A stretch of DNA of 64,000 bases, taken from Acetobacteraceae bacterium. GTDB lineage: Bacteria > Pseudomonadota > Alphaproteobacteria > Acetobacterales > Acetobacteraceae. Below are positions 40,322 through 50,396 of this stretch, one piece after another. The number at the start of each line of letters is the position of its first letter. Within the stretch, counting starts at the first letter, position 1. Position numbers and translations under genes: made by a program. The notes beneath the pieces are model-generated. The model ran no database searches, was not told where the DNA came from, and saw only the letters and a program-made list of their open reading frames with translations. The stretch lies in contig DAIDJM010000003.1 of the NCBI GenBank assembly GCA_027451405.1, positions 1 to 64,000 of the forward strand. Reading direction: 5' to 3'.

Positions 40322-40384
40322 CAGCCGGCGGTTGCCTCCGCCCGCGGCGGTTCGTAGCTTACGCGGGACGAAAGGCGGGATTGC

Positions 40385-41734
40385 ATGAAGCCGCAGGCAG
40401 TGGGCAAGACGCCGCGACGCATTTCGGCGGCCGAGGCGGCGGCCCTCGTGCAAAGCGGACACTGGGTGGATTACGGCGTCTCGCTCGGGCAACCGGACGC
40501 GTTCGATGCGGCGCTGGCGGCGCGGATCGGCGAATTGCAGCAGGTCAAGGTGCGGTCGTGCCTTTCGTTGCGGCCGCGCGCCGTGGTCGAGGCCGATCCG
40601 GAAGGGCGGCATGTCTTCTGGCTGAGCTGGCATTTCTCGGGCTGGGACCGGCGGCAGCACGATGCCGGCCTGTGTCACTATATTCCGGTCAATCTCGGCG
40701 AGGTGCCGGATTACTATCGCCGGTTCAACGCCCCGGTGGACGTTGCGGTATTGAAATGCCGGCCGGCGGACGAGAACGGCTTCTTCAATTTCGGCGGCAC
40801 GCATCTCTGGCACCGGGCGATCGTCGAATGTGCGCGGGTCGTGGTCGTGGAAGAGGATCCGGCCTTGCCGGCGGCCGAGGGAGAGGCGGCCGGCGTGCAT
40901 CGGAGCGAGGTGGATTACGTGATCGCGGGCGCCGGACTCGATTTGCCGGAATTGAAAAACCCGCCGGCCAACAGCGTGGAACATACGATCGGGCGGCGCA
41001 TCGCGGCCGAGATCGAGAACGGCGCCTGCCTGCAGATCGGCATCGGCGAGCTGCCGAATGCGGTTTGCGCGGAACTGCTCGCGAGCGGTGTCGGCGAGCT
41101 CGGCGTGCATACCGAGATGCTGACCGACGGCATCGCCGATCTCTACCGGGCGGGGCGCGTGACGGGGGCGCACAAGACCGTGCAGCCGGGCAAGATCGTG
41201 TATAGTTTCGCGCTGGGATCGCGGAAGCTTTACGAGACGATCGACGGGAATCCGGATTTCTGCGCCATGGCGGTGGAGCGGACCAATATGCCGCACATCA
41301 TCATGCGGAATTCGCGTGTCGTCTCCATCAACAATACGACGCAGGTCGATCTGCAGGGACAGGCGGCTTCCGAGTCGGACGGTTGCCGGCATATCAGCGG
41401 CACCGGCGGACAGTTGCAGTTCGTGCGCGGGGCCTATGCCTCGCACGGCGGCAAGGCGTTCATCTGCATGGCCTCGACCTATGAGCGCCCGGGCATCCGG
41501 CGCAGCCGGATCGTGGCCGAGCTCACGCCGGGGAACATCGTGACGACGCCGAGATCCGACATGATGTATGTGGTGACCGAGTACGGCATGGTGAATCTGA
41601 AGGGCAAATCCGTGCCCGAGCGCGCCCAGGCGCTCATTTCGATCGCGCATCCGGATTTTCGGGAGGCGCTCGAGCGGGAGGCTCGGGAACGGCGTTTGAT
41701 CCCCCGGCATTGGAGCGGTGCGAGGTTGGGTTGA
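40385..41734 (+). CDS. Acetyl-CoA hydrolase / 4-hydroxybutyrate CoA-transferase family protein
   Basis: 449 residues of the Cat1/4-HB CoA-transferase family. ADENGFFNFGG, CLQIGIGELPNAVCAELL and the active-site Glu block GVHTEMLTDGIADLYRAG. The C-terminal SGTGGQLQFVRGAYASHGGKAFI and YGMVNLKGKSVPERAQALI are also typical. It moves CoA between short-chain acids. It is 63 bases after DUF192. The last few codons run into a small R2-like stem (41735-41765). Confidence 0.88.
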   Translation: MKPQAVGKTPRRISAAEAAALVQSGHWVDYGVSLGQPDAFDAALAARIGELQQVKVRSCLSLRPRAVVEADPEGRHVFWLSWHFSGWDRRQHDAGLCHYIPVNLGEVPDYYRRFNAPVDVAVLKCRPADENGFFNFGGTHLWHRAIVECARVVVVEEDPALPAAEGEAAGVHRSEVDYVIAGAGLDLPELKNPPANSVEHTIGRRIAAEIENGACLQIGIGELPNAVCAELLASGVGELGVHTEMLTDGIADLYRAGRVTGAHKTVQPGKIVYSFALGSRKLYETIDGNPDFCAMAVERTNMPHIIMRNSRVVSINNTTQVDLQGQAASESDGCRHISGTGGQLQFVRGAYASHGGKAFICMASTYERPGIRRSRIVAELTPGNIVTTPRSDMMYVVTEYGMVNLKGKSVPERAQALISIAHPDFREALEREARERRLIPRHWSGARLG

Positions 41735-41774
41735 GGCGGCGCCTCTGCCCGCCGGAGGCCGATGGGCGCCGGGG

Positions 41775-43187
41775 TCAGGGGTTGGAGGGCGCGGCGGGTG
41801 GAAGACCCGACAGCGCCACGCCGTAGACCCCGAGCGCCCAGGGAATGCTGGGGATCGGTTTGCCGCTCGGGTCCAGAGTCTGCTCGCCGATCACTGATGC
41901 GAACATGAAATTGTCGCGTCCGACGAAATCGGTGCGGTAGGCACGCAGCACATGCCGGGCGTCGATCCGGTGGTTCGCCAGATTATGCCGCACCCCGTTG
42001 CCCTGGCGATGCTCGAAGATGGTGTAGGCGTGATCGACGCGCATGGGCACGCCGCTCATCCGCTCGAGAAGTTTTTGGCCCTCCTTGAGCGCTGCGCCGA
42101 TGCGGCTACGCCGGTCCGGCCCCGGCGGGAGCGGCGCAACCGCGATGATCGTGCGGATATCGTCGTCTCGTGAGTGCATCCGGCAGGCATCGTCGCCGGG
42201 TTCGAGCTTCAGCCAGGCGGGCAGCACGAGCGTGGCGCCGGAGCGCGGTTCACTCCAGATCGCGAAGTCGTTGTGCATGGATTTGCTGTCCAGTCTCACG
42301 CCGGTGATGCCGGTCGCCAGCTCTTGCAGATAGTCGGGCTGCGACGCGGTCGAGACCAGTTTCGCGAGCGGCAGGATGCGGCGGCGGTAGAGCGTGAAGG
42401 CGCCGCAGCGAACGCCGCTGTCGCGGGTCTGCGGCGCCGCGGTCGCGAACGCGCTGGTGGCGCCCTGGGATGTGTCCGGCATGTCGGGCGGCGCGTGGAG
42501 CAGGTCGGGCAGGTAGTGCGCGCGCACGGCCCAGCCGACGCCGACCGCGCCACGCTCCAACCCGCCCGATCCGATGCCGATGACGGTGCCGCTCGGATCG
42601 ATGATCGGCGCGCCGGAATTGCCGGGCAGCAGATTGCCGTCGAGGCGGAGGATGTCGGTGGAGAGCGCGGGAAAGCCGGCGCGGGTGATGTCCTGGCGTT
42701 CGGCGTCGGGCAGCACGTCGGCGAGATGCGGCGCTTCTGCGTTGCCGAAGGTGAGTTCGAGCGGATGCGTGTCGCGCGTCGGCTGGCCGAGCGCGTAGCC
42801 GAAGACGTCGACTTCGGTGCCGGGCGGGGGCGGGCTGGGGGCGACGGCGAGGGAGGGCGTCGGCGGTGCGCCATCGACCGCGAGGAGCACGAGATCGGCG
42901 GGGACGAGCACATGCGCGACCCGGGCGGGCCGCTCGTCGATGCCCTGGTAATCGACCGCGATCGTTTGGCAGCCGACGACGACGTGGAGGTCGGTGACGA
43001 TTTGGCCGGCGCTGGGCCAGGCGAAGCCTGATCCGGCGCGGCTTGTTTCGTCACCGGAGCAGTGGGACGCGACGACGCGGACGATGGCGGGCGCGATTTT
43101 GGCGAGGGTCGCGGTCGAGGGGCCGTCCGCCGCGCGGGCCGGCAGGGTGGCGAGAAGGGTTGCCGCGAGCAGCGGACTCAGCCGCAT
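41775..43187 (-). CDS. Periplasmic trypsin-like serine protease
   Basis: 470 residues. The signal peptide is MRLSPLLAATLLATLPARAADG. The S1-type triad is visible as His68 (VTDLHVVVGC), Asp98 (VPADLVLLAV) and Ser191 (GNLLPGNSGAPIID). Cys pairs flank the His. A C-terminal region of about 230 residues (CGAFTLYRRRILPLAKLV...) is not a PDZ domain that I recognise. The start overlaps the end of the upstream membrane-protein gene by ten bases, so they are co-translated. Confidence 0.82.
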   Translation of the reverse strand: MRLSPLLAATLLATLPARAADGPSTATLAKIAPAIVRVVASHCSGDETSRAGSGFAWPSAGQIVTDLHVVVGCQTIAVDYQGIDERPARVAHVLVPADLVLLAVDGAPPTPSLAVAPSPPPPGTEVDVFGYALGQPTRDTHPLELTFGNAEAPHLADVLPDAERQDITRAGFPALSTDILRLDGNLLPGNSGAPIIDPSGTVIGIGSGGLERGAVGVGWAVRAHYLPDLLHAPPDMPDTSQGATSAFATAAPQTRDSGVRCGAFTLYRRRILPLAKLVSTASQPDYLQELATGITGVRLDSKSMHNDFAIWSEPRSGATLVLPAWLKLEPGDDACRMHSRDDDIRTIIAVAPLPPGPDRRSRIGAALKEGQKLLERMSGVPMRVDHAYTIFEHRQGNGVRHNLANHRIDARHVLRAYRTDFVGRDNFMFASVIGEQTLDPSGKPIPSIPWALGVYGVALSGLPPAAPSNP

Positions 43188-43774
43188 AGCGGCTTCAGGC
43201 CGGCGGCCAAGCTGGCCGGGGGATCCGCGGCGGCGGCGGCGGCGGCCGCGAGCGCCGCGTAGGCGCCGCCCGATCCGCTGAGGATGCGCAGTTGCACGGC
43301 GGCAGGCATGTGCGCGAGGCGCGCGCACAACCCGGCCTGATCGGCGAAGAGCGCGTTCGAGCTGGCATCGGCGGCCGGTTTGGCGGCGATCGTCGCGTTG
43401 TCGGGTTTCAGGCCCAGGCGCTGGAACGCCACGAAGGCGCGCGCCTGTTCCTGCGAATAGCCGGCTTGTTGCCAGGCGCGAACATCGCTCGCGATCGAGG
43501 GGGCGAGCCATGCGCCGGAGCGGATCGAGAGCCCGAGCAGGACGCCGGCGGCGCAGAACGCGCCGAACGCGCCGATGCGCCAGGAGCGGTCGGGCGCCCC
43601 GGCCGGTGCGGCGAGACCGAGAAAGCCGGCGAGCAGCGCCGAGAGGGTGGCGACGACCCCGCCCACGATTTGGGCGACCGAGAGGCCGAGCAGGAGGCCG
43701 ACCAGCAGGCCGAGGCCGGCGCCGGCGGCGATTTCGGCGGCCAACGGGGGGCGAGGGGCTTGCGATGCCGACAC
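43178..43774 (-). CDS. Membrane protein of unknown function
   Basis: 198 residues with three predicted spans (GLGLLVGLLLGLSVAQIVGGVVATLSALLAGFLGLA; IGAFGAFCAAGVLLGLSI), then a soluble tail (SDVRAWQQAGYSQEQARAFVAFQRLGL) ending in an Ala-rich stretch. It overlaps the protease start, and lies 82 bases after the RND gene, so it may be a late member of that transcription unit. No family recognised. Confidence 0.6.
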   Translation of the reverse strand: MSASQAPRPPLAAEIAAGAGLGLLVGLLLGLSVAQIVGGVVATLSALLAGFLGLAAPAGAPDRSWRIGAFGAFCAAGVLLGLSIRSGAWLAPSIASDVRAWQQAGYSQEQARAFVAFQRLGLKPDNATIAAKPAADASSNALFADQAGLCARLAHMPAAVQLRILSGSGGAYAALAAAAAAAADPPASLAAGLKPLCG

Positions 43775-43856
43775 GAATTCCGGCCCGGCGACGAGGGAGC
43801 CGAGAGTTTGGGCGAGGCGAGACGGACCGGCAAGGGGCGATGCCGGCGGCCGGGTC

Positions 43857-46196
43857 TCAATCGGTGACGGCGGCCACCGGATCCCGATGACGCTGGGGCG
43901 CGATGAGGTCCATCACGCCGATGATCGCCGGCAGCACGATGATGGCGCCGAGCATGTTCATGAGGAACATAAAGGTGAGCAGCAGGCCCATATCCTTCTG
44001 AAACTGCAATGGTGAGAACGCCCAGGTGGCGACGCCGATCGAGAGGGATAGGCCGGTGAAGATCACGGCGCTGCCGGTTTCACGCAAAGTTTGCACGTAG
44101 GCGGCATCGAGACTGTAGCCGCGCCGGATATAGTGGCTGAGGCGGGAGAATTTGTAGATGCCGTAATCGACGCCGATGCCGACGCCGAGCGCGGTGACGG
44201 GGAGGGTCGACAGTTTGAGGCCGATGCCGAGCACCGCCATGGCGGCGTTCGCGAGGACGGAAACGGCGGCGAGCGGCAGCACGATGCAGATCGCGGCACG
44301 CACCGAGCGGAACACGGCGAGGCAGATGACGATGATCATGCCGTAGACGAGGCTCAGCATGGGCACCTGCGCGGCCTCGACGACCTCGTTGGTGGCGCCG
44401 ATCACGCCGGCGGTGCCGGCTGCGAGATTGAGCTGGATATGGGCGTTGGACGGCGTGCGCTTGAACTGTTCGACCGTCTGCAGAATGCGCTCGATCGTGC
44501 CGGCCTTGTGGTCGGTGAGGAAGATGATCAGCGGCATGACGCTGCAATCGGTGTTCGCGAGGCCAGTGGAGACTTCGAACACCGATCCGTCGCGGCCGAG
44601 CACGCGCTGGTCGTGCGGCAGGTAGTCGAATTTCGGATTGCCCTCGTTGAAGAGCATGTTGGCCCCGCGCATCAGATGGCCCATGAAGAGCGTGCTGCGC
44701 ACGCCGGGCACGCCCTGGAGGCGGTAATCGAGATCGTCGATGCGCTTGACGGTGTCGTAATCGAGGCAGGCGTTGGCAGGGCCTTCGGCGATCACCTGCA
44801 GGACGTCGACGCCGATCGAGTAATGGTCCTGGAAGAAGGCGGCATCGCGGTTGTAGCGGCTGTTGGGGCGGAGTTCCGGCACGCCGATATGGACGTCGCC
44901 CACCACCGGCTGGCCGAGCAGGCCGGCGGCGAGGCCGACCACGATGGCCACACCCGCGCAGATCGCGAACGCGTATTTCGGCGCGATCAGCACGGCCAGC
45001 GCCCGCCAGAAGCCTTCGAAACCCTCGGCGCCGCGGCGCGCCTTTTCGGCGTTGGCCGGCGATATGTGCGCGAAGCTCGCCAAGACCGGCAAGACCAGGA
45101 GATTGGTGATGAAGAGGACGGAAATGCCGATCGCCGCGGTGAGTGCCAGTTCGCGGATCACCGGGACGGGAATGGTTGTGACGGTCACGAAGGTGAGGAC
45201 CGCGAGGGCGAGTGCGACTGCGCCGGGCTCGAGGAGGCGCTCGAAACTGATGCGCGCGGCTTCCAGCGAGCCGCGGCCTTCGCCGATCAGGCGCACGTTC
45301 GAGAGCGCGATCTGCACGCCGTGCGAGACGCCGATTGCCAGGATCAGGAACGGGATCAGCACCGAGATCGGATCGATTCCATAACCGAGCGCCGTGACGA
45401 TGCCGAGCTGCCACATCACGGCGATCACCGAGCAGGCCAGGGCTGCGACCGTGAGATAAAGCGAGCGGGAGACGAGGTAGAGAAGCACGGCCGCGACCGC
45501 GAGGGCGGCGGCGAAGAAGATGACGATATATTGGGCGCCCTGCTCGATGTCGCCGACCGCCTGGGCGAAGCCCAAGATATGCACCGAGAAGTCGGGCGTG
45601 TCGTATTTTTTCCGGATCACGTTGTCAAGTTCGCGCGCGAAGGCGGCGTAGTCGAGCTTGGCGCCGGTATGCGGGTCGAAATCGTTGAGCTTGGCGCTGA
45701 CGACGGCGCTCTTGAAATCGTTGGCGACCAGGCGGCCGAGGATGCCGGCTTTATAGATGTTGGCTTTCACCGCCGCGAAGCCGGCTTCATTCGGCGCGAA
45801 GGTCTCGGGGATCACCGGGCCGCCGGAGAAACCGCCTTCGACGACCTCGGCGAAGCGCGTGTCGGGCGTGTAGAGGCTGCTCACATGGATGCGGTCGACG
45901 CCGGGGAGGAAGAACACGTCGTCGGTGAGATGCTTGAGCGCATCGAAGAATTTCGGCTGGAAGATGGTGCCGTGCTTGGCTTGGAGCGCGACCAGAAGAA
46001 TATTGCCGCCGCCGAATTGCTGCTGCGTGCGCTTGTAGGTTTCGATATAGGCGTTGTGCGAGGGGAGCAGCTTGTCGAAGGACGCGTCGGGGTGGACGCG
46101 GGCGGCGAAGGTGCCGAGCACGATCGAGACGATCGCGAACAGGATCAGAATCTTCCGGCGATGGCCGAACAGGGCGCGCTCTATGGAAGCGATCAT
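43857..46196 (-). CDS. RND/MMPL-type transporter
   Basis: 779 residues with twelve predicted spans in two halves. Each half has a large periplasmic loop after span 1 and an MMPL-type core (SVLIPFLILAIGVSHGVQI; VTALGVGIGVDYGIYKFSRL). Charged residues in span 4 and 10 are present as in proton-driven RND exporters. It overlaps the end of the YCF48-like gene by four bases. The DUF1302-YCF48-RND trio is a known conserved arrangement, probably for moving hydrophobic compounds or lipids across the envelope. Confidence 0.88.
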   Translation of the reverse strand: MIASIERALFGHRRKILILFAIVSIVLGTFAARVHPDASFDKLLPSHNAYIETYKRTQQQFGGGNILLVALQAKHGTIFQPKFFDALKHLTDDVFFLPGVDRIHVSSLYTPDTRFAEVVEGGFSGGPVIPETFAPNEAGFAAVKANIYKAGILGRLVANDFKSAVVSAKLNDFDPHTGAKLDYAAFARELDNVIRKKYDTPDFSVHILGFAQAVGDIEQGAQYIVIFFAAALAVAAVLLYLVSRSLYLTVAALACSVIAVMWQLGIVTALGYGIDPISVLIPFLILAIGVSHGVQIALSNVRLIGEGRGSLEAARISFERLLEPGAVALALAVLTFVTVTTIPVPVIRELALTAAIGISVLFITNLLVLPVLASFAHISPANAEKARRGAEGFEGFWRALAVLIAPKYAFAICAGVAIVVGLAAGLLGQPVVGDVHIGVPELRPNSRYNRDAAFFQDHYSIGVDVLQVIAEGPANACLDYDTVKRIDDLDYRLQGVPGVRSTLFMGHLMRGANMLFNEGNPKFDYLPHDQRVLGRDGSVFEVSTGLANTDCSVMPLIIFLTDHKAGTIERILQTVEQFKRTPSNAHIQLNLAAGTAGVIGATNEVVEAAQVPMLSLVYGMIIVICLAVFRSVRAAICIVLPLAAVSVLANAAMAVLGIGLKLSTLPVTALGVGIGVDYGIYKFSRLSHYIRRGYSLDAAYVQTLRETGSAVIFTGLSLSIGVATWAFSPLQFQKDMGLLLTFMFLMNMLGAIIVLPAIIGVMDLIAPQRHRDPVAAVTD

Positions 46197-47179
46197 TTCG
46201 TCTGGCCCTCCGGGATCGGCAACAGGTGAAACCCGTCGGTGCCGACGGCGAGCAGCTTGCCGTCGGCGGTCTCTGCGGCGCCCGACAGGGTGGCGTCGGT
46301 GCCGGTGGGGATGAGCGTGATGGCGTCGGTCGCGGGATCGAAAATCATCGCGAGTCCGTTTCCGCCGACCATCGCCAGGCGGCCATCGGCAAGGTTGGTG
46401 CCACCGAAGATCGAGCGATCGTCGGGCGTCTTGAGACGCTTCCAGCCGGCGACGCCGCGCACGGCCCGGAACAGGCTGCCACGCAGGCCGAAACTGTAGA
46501 GCCTGTCCTGGGAATCGAGCAGGCAGCCGAACTGCGAGCCGTCATAGGGCACCGGGATTTTCACCCACTTTCCCGCCTGGCGCAGAAATGCATGGCCGGC
46601 TTCGCCGGTGACGAGAAGCTCGTCGCCGCGCGCGAGCGCGCAGTTCAAATGATAATCGTCGTCGAGATCGGGGATTTTGCCTTCCGTCCAATGCGCGCCG
46701 GCATCGGTCGTCTCCAGGGTGAGATCGTAGGCGCCGCTCGCGAAAAGATGGGCGGGGCCGAGGGAGGCGATCGTGAAGAGGGCTTGATCGGATTTCGGCG
46801 CGGCATGCTGCGGCGTCCAGTGTTCGCCGGCATCGGTCGTGTGGAAGACCAGTTCGTCCTGGCCGACCGCCCAGCCTTCGCGCGGCGAGGTGAACAGCAC
46901 CGCCTCGAGCAGTTCATCGGTGGGCGCCCGGTGCAGCGCCCAGCTGCGCCCGTTATCGTCCGACAGCAGCACGTGGCCGCGATCGCCGACCAGCACCAGC
47001 CGGTTGCCGGCGCGGGCGGCGGCGGTCAGCAGATCGTGCTCGGCGCGCCAGAGCGGATTGTCGGTCGTTCTGGCCTCGATGGCGGCACCGCAGAGGAGCG
47101 CTGCGACCCCCATCGCAGCACCCCGTGCCGATCGCGAGACCCATGCGCGCTTGTGTTCCCCCCGAGCGCTCCGCGGCAC
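46193..47179 (-). CDS. Exported YCF48/BNR-type beta-propeller protein
   Basis: 328 residues. The N-terminal signal-like segment (GAAMGVAALLCGAAIEA) is followed by propeller blades with the BNR signature: LLSDDNGRSWALHR, FHTTDAGEHWTPQHA, LETTDAGAHWTEGKI. This resembles YCF48/Hcf136, but here it belongs with the RND and DUF1302 genes, not with the photosynthesis cluster. The start directly abuts the DUF1302 stop. It may be a periplasmic adaptor of the exporter. Confidence 0.82.
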   Translation of the reverse strand: MPRSARGEHKRAWVSRSARGAAMGVAALLCGAAIEARTTDNPLWRAEHDLLTAAARAGNRLVLVGDRGHVLLSDDNGRSWALHRAPTDELLEAVLFTSPREGWAVGQDELVFHTTDAGEHWTPQHAAPKSDQALFTIASLGPAHLFASGAYDLTLETTDAGAHWTEGKIPDLDDDYHLNCALARGDELLVTGEAGHAFLRQAGKWVKIPVPYDGSQFGCLLDSQDRLYSFGLRGSLFRAVRGVAGWKRLKTPDDRSIFGGTNLADGRLAMVGGNGLAMIFDPATDAITLIPTGTDATLSGAAETADGKLLAVGTDGFHLLPIPEGQTK

Positions 47180-49117
47180 TCAGAACTCGTACGACAAGGC
47201 GGCCGAGACGAAGTCGCGGTCGATCAGACCGTAGAATTTGCCGCCGGCGAAGACCGGGAAATGGTTCGTGTATTGCACGTTCAAATTCCAGGCTTCCAGA
47301 TAGTTGAAGGTGACGCCGACGCTCGCCGCGGCGGTGTTGGCAACCCAGACATTGACGCCGTAGGGCGCTGTGCCGAGGAAGTCGTGTTGCAGCGAGATCT
47401 GCGGCTTCATGTCGATGCCGTAGGGCAGGACGTTCGGCATGTCGACGATGAGCTGCACCGTGTAGGCGCCCGACGTCTGGTTGACGAGACCCTTCTTGCT
47501 GAGGGCCGTGCCGTTGTTGACGGTCGCCGCCTCGCGGAAAGCCGAGTTGGTGTCGGTGGTGTAGGGCGCGTTGAAAATGCCGCGTTGGCCCGGGAAATCG
47601 TGGACGTAATCGAAGCCGATCTCGCCTACCAGCGCGATGCTGTTGATCGAGAGCTCGGGGATCGTGTTCCAGAGTTTCGTGCCGGTCACCTGGAACTGGC
47701 TAACGGGATAGCGTTTCCAGCCGTCGATGATGCTGTTGAACGGGTGGATGCCGCCCGCGGCGAGAATGGTCGGATCGCTTTTGGCCTGGGAACAGATGGA
47801 GGTGACGAAAGGCGTCGCGAGCGCCGAGTTGGCGAGCTCGCAGGCGGCGGGCGCGCCGGCGGCGAGGGCGAGGTCGGAGGCGGCGAGCTGGATGGGCTGG
47901 TTCAGGCGGTTGGAGTATTCGCCCTGCACGGCGATGCCGCCCGGAGCCGTGAAATTGAAGCTGAAGCCGACGAGGTGGATGTCCTTCGGGTAGTCCGCGA
48001 AGAAGCCGGCGGTCGAGTCGTAGGTTTTGCTCGCATACTGAATGCCCGGTCCGAGCAGCGCCGAAATCGGGTTCGGCAGCACTTGCGTGTTGGGCAGGCC
48101 GAAGAAACCCGGGGAGATGTCCGGCGAGCCGGTGCGGTAGGAGCCGAACGGCAGACGGCTGTCGTAATTTTCGAAGTAGAACCCGAACTCGGCATCGCCC
48201 CAGGCCGGCACGGCCTTGTGCAAGGCCAGGCCGAACTCGTCCATGCCGGTGGGTTGCCGATCGTTGCGGCGCGGATAGGCGCCGCCGAAGGCGAGATTGT
48301 TGGCGAGGCTGACGGCGTAGATGCTTTTATACGCGTCCGGCAGATAGCTGTAGAGCAGGCCGTAGCGTCCGCCGTCCGTCAGGGTGTCGTTGGTGCCAAA
48401 AAACGAACCTGTGGGTTCGAGACGATCGCGTGTCCAGACGGGCTGCCAGAAGGCTTCGAAGCTCAGATCGGGCACGATCTCGGTTTTCACGTCCACGGCG
48501 GGGATCGGCAGAAAGCCGTAGCGCAGCTCCGAGCCGGGGGTGCGAAGCTGGGTGATGTCGAGCGGGTTGATCGAATTGATGCCGAACTGGATGAACGTGC
48601 TTTCGCCCCAGTTGAGCGCCTGGTTGCCGACGCGGATGTCGAAGGCATGGCCGAAGATTTCTGGACTGAAATAAACATAGGCGTCGAGCAGGCGGAGATC
48701 GGCGCCGATGTCACGCACCGCAGCGCGGTCGAGCGGGAAGGGAGCGCCCTGCACGTTGCTGTCGATGACGGGATCGTAGAAGCCGTAGGCCCGTACGAAC
48801 AGCCCGTAATCCTGGCGCTTGATCGAGAGTTCGGTCGTGACCTGCTGCTCGGCGGCGACCGGGCCGCCCTGGCGGTAATTCAGCGTGCCGTTGTCGGCAT
48901 TCGGCAGCAGGAAATTGCCGCCGTTGGCCATGCCCACGAAATTATAGTCGATGGGTGACGTCCGAAGATCGACGCCCGAGGTGATGGTGGTGTCCAGGCT
49001 GACCTGCCAGCCATCGACTTGCGTCTCGTAGGCGCGCGCGGCGCCGCCGGCGAGCGCGGCAAGCGCGGCGCTGGTCAATAAACCGTAACGAACACTCGAT
49101 GCGGCAGCGCTCCTCAC
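47180..49117 (-). CDS. DUF1302 outer-membrane protein
   Basis: 645 residues. The signal peptide ends near AARA-YETQ. The rest is barrel-like and carries DUF1302 hallmarks: VRAYGFYDPVIDSN, LLDAYVYFSPEIFGHAFDIRVGNQALNWGES, INSINPLDITQLRTPGSELR. It ends DFVSAALSYEF with terminal Phe. It is the first gene of the DUF1302-YCF48-RND operon. A near-palindrome at 49184-49201 lies upstream. Confidence 0.88.
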   Translation of the reverse strand: MRSAAASSVRYGLLTSAALAALAGGAARAYETQVDGWQVSLDTTITSGVDLRTSPIDYNFVGMANGGNFLLPNADNGTLNYRQGGPVAAEQQVTTELSIKRQDYGLFVRAYGFYDPVIDSNVQGAPFPLDRAAVRDIGADLRLLDAYVYFSPEIFGHAFDIRVGNQALNWGESTFIQFGINSINPLDITQLRTPGSELRYGFLPIPAVDVKTEIVPDLSFEAFWQPVWTRDRLEPTGSFFGTNDTLTDGGRYGLLYSYLPDAYKSIYAVSLANNLAFGGAYPRRNDRQPTGMDEFGLALHKAVPAWGDAEFGFYFENYDSRLPFGSYRTGSPDISPGFFGLPNTQVLPNPISALLGPGIQYASKTYDSTAGFFADYPKDIHLVGFSFNFTAPGGIAVQGEYSNRLNQPIQLAASDLALAAGAPAACELANSALATPFVTSICSQAKSDPTILAAGGIHPFNSIIDGWKRYPVSQFQVTGTKLWNTIPELSINSIALVGEIGFDYVHDFPGQRGIFNAPYTTDTNSAFREAATVNNGTALSKKGLVNQTSGAYTVQLIVDMPNVLPYGIDMKPQISLQHDFLGTAPYGVNVWVANTAAASVGVTFNYLEAWNLNVQYTNHFPVFAGGKFYGLIDRDFVSAALSYEF

Positions 49118-49183
49118 CGGCTCGATCCTCCCCCAGGGCCTGCGGCGTCTATGGCCAGCATGGCATGGCTGTGTCTTCGAGCC

Positions 49184-49201
49184 TTAGGGTGTACACACTA
49201 A
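49184..49201. promoter_or_regulatory. 18-bp imperfect palindrome upstream of the DUF1302 operon
   Basis: TTAGGGTGTACACACTAA is symmetric except for one base-pair position and is centred on GTGTACAC. It lies 67 bases before the DUF1302 start, in the gap to the convergent-oriented alcohol dehydrogenase gene. An operator for a TetR-like or similar regulator is possible; no such regulator is nearby. Confidence 0.4.
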
Positions 49202-49272
49202 TTGCGTCAAGCGAGACACAGATGGATGGTGCCCGATAAACACAGAAGCGCCGAAGCGCTCCCGTGTCCGCG

Positions 49273-50280
49273 TCAGACCATCGTCAGAACCATGCGGAAT
49301 CGTGCCTCGTTTCGCATCATCTTCGCGTAAGCTTCGGGCGCTTGTTCGAGCGGCACGGTCTCGATCATCGGCCGCACGCCGGTGAGCGCCGCGAAGCGCA
49401 TCGTGTCCTCGCTTTCGATCGAGGTGCCGGAGGCGTGGCCGCTCACCTCGGCGCTGTTGCCGACCAGCGCCAGGGTGCTGACCTGGACCGGCTCGCCGCT
49501 CACGCCGACGATGACCAGATTGCCGCGCACCGCGAGGCCGCCGACCACGTCGGAGATCGCCTTTCCGCTCGTCGCTGTCGCGAGAATCGTCTTGGCGCCA
49601 CCGAGGCGCTTGAGGGCCGCGCCGGGATTGCCGGCGGTGCTGTCGATATATTCGTGGGCGCCGAGTTCGCGGGCGAGCGCCGCCTTGTCCTGACCGCGGG
49701 CGATCGCGATCGTGCGGTAGCCGAGTTTACGGGCGAACTGCACGCCGAGATGGCCGAGGCCCCCGATGCCGAGGATGGCCACGGTGTCGCCGGGAAGCGC
49801 GCCGCTATGGCGAAGCGCGTTGAACGTCGTGATGCCGGCGCAGAGGAGCGGGGCCGCGTCGGCCGCGGCGAGATCGTCCGGGATCGCGGCGAGCGCGTCG
49901 GCCGGGCAGACCATGTAATCCGCGTAGCCGCCATCGTAGCTGACGCCCGGGACGCGCAGATTGCGGCAATCAACGTGATGGCCGCGCCGGCACGGCTCGC
50001 AGCGATAGCAGGCGCCGCCAAACCAGCCGACGCCGACGCGCTGGCCGGGCTTCCAGCCCACGACCTCCGGGCCGAGCGCGTCGATGCGGCCGGCGATCTC
50101 GTGGCCGGGCACGCGGGGATAGGTGATGCCGGGGAAGGTGCCTTCCACCGCGAAACTGTCGCTGTGGCAGATGCCGCAGGCCTCGACCCGCACCCGCACC
50201 TCGCCGCGACCGGGCTCGGGGACGGGACGCTCCACCAGTTCGAGCGGGCCGTTGCGTTTGGCGACCTGGACTGCGCGCAT
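49273..50280 (-). CDS. Zinc-dependent alcohol dehydrogenase
   Basis: 335 residues, medium-chain family. Catalytic zinc ligands are in [14 protein letters not shown] and [13 protein letters not shown]. The structural zinc site has four Cys in [21 protein letters not shown], and the cofactor loop is [21 protein letters not shown]. It oxidises primary alcohols or reduces aldehydes with NAD(H). It is divergent from clpP, and transcribed alone. Confidence 0.92.
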   Translation of the reverse strand: MRAVQVAKRNGPLELVERPVPEPGRGEVRVRVEACGICHSDSFAVEGTFPGITYPRVPGHEIAGRIDALGPEVVGWKPGQRVGVGWFGGACYRCEPCRRGHHVDCRNLRVPGVSYDGGYADYMVCPADALAAIPDDLAAADAAPLLCAGITTFNALRHSGALPGDTVAILGIGGLGHLGVQFARKLGYRTIAIARGQDKAALARELGAHEYIDSTAGNPGAALKRLGGAKTILATATSGKAISDVVGGLAVRGNLVIVGVSGEPVQVSTLALVGNSAEVSGHASGTSIESEDTMRFAALTGVRPMIETVPLEQAPEAYAKMMRNEARFRMVLTMV

Positions 50281-50396
50281 GGGCTGATCTCCCTCGGGGT
50301 GGCGGGCGGCGGAAACCTGGCCATGCGGCGCGTCTCGACAAGCGCCGGGGGCTGGCCCACCTTTCGGGCGACCCTCTATCCGGAGACCAGCCCAGA

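Noticed and set aside
44091-46229. Long plus-strand open frame opposite the RND gene
   Set aside because: Asp/Glu/Gly/His-rich shadow with no motif. The opposite strand encodes a convincing 12-span transporter.
46193-47179. YCF48-like protein as a photosystem assembly factor
   Set aside because: The name suggests photosystem II, but purple bacteria lack it and the gene belongs to a DUF1302/RND export operon.
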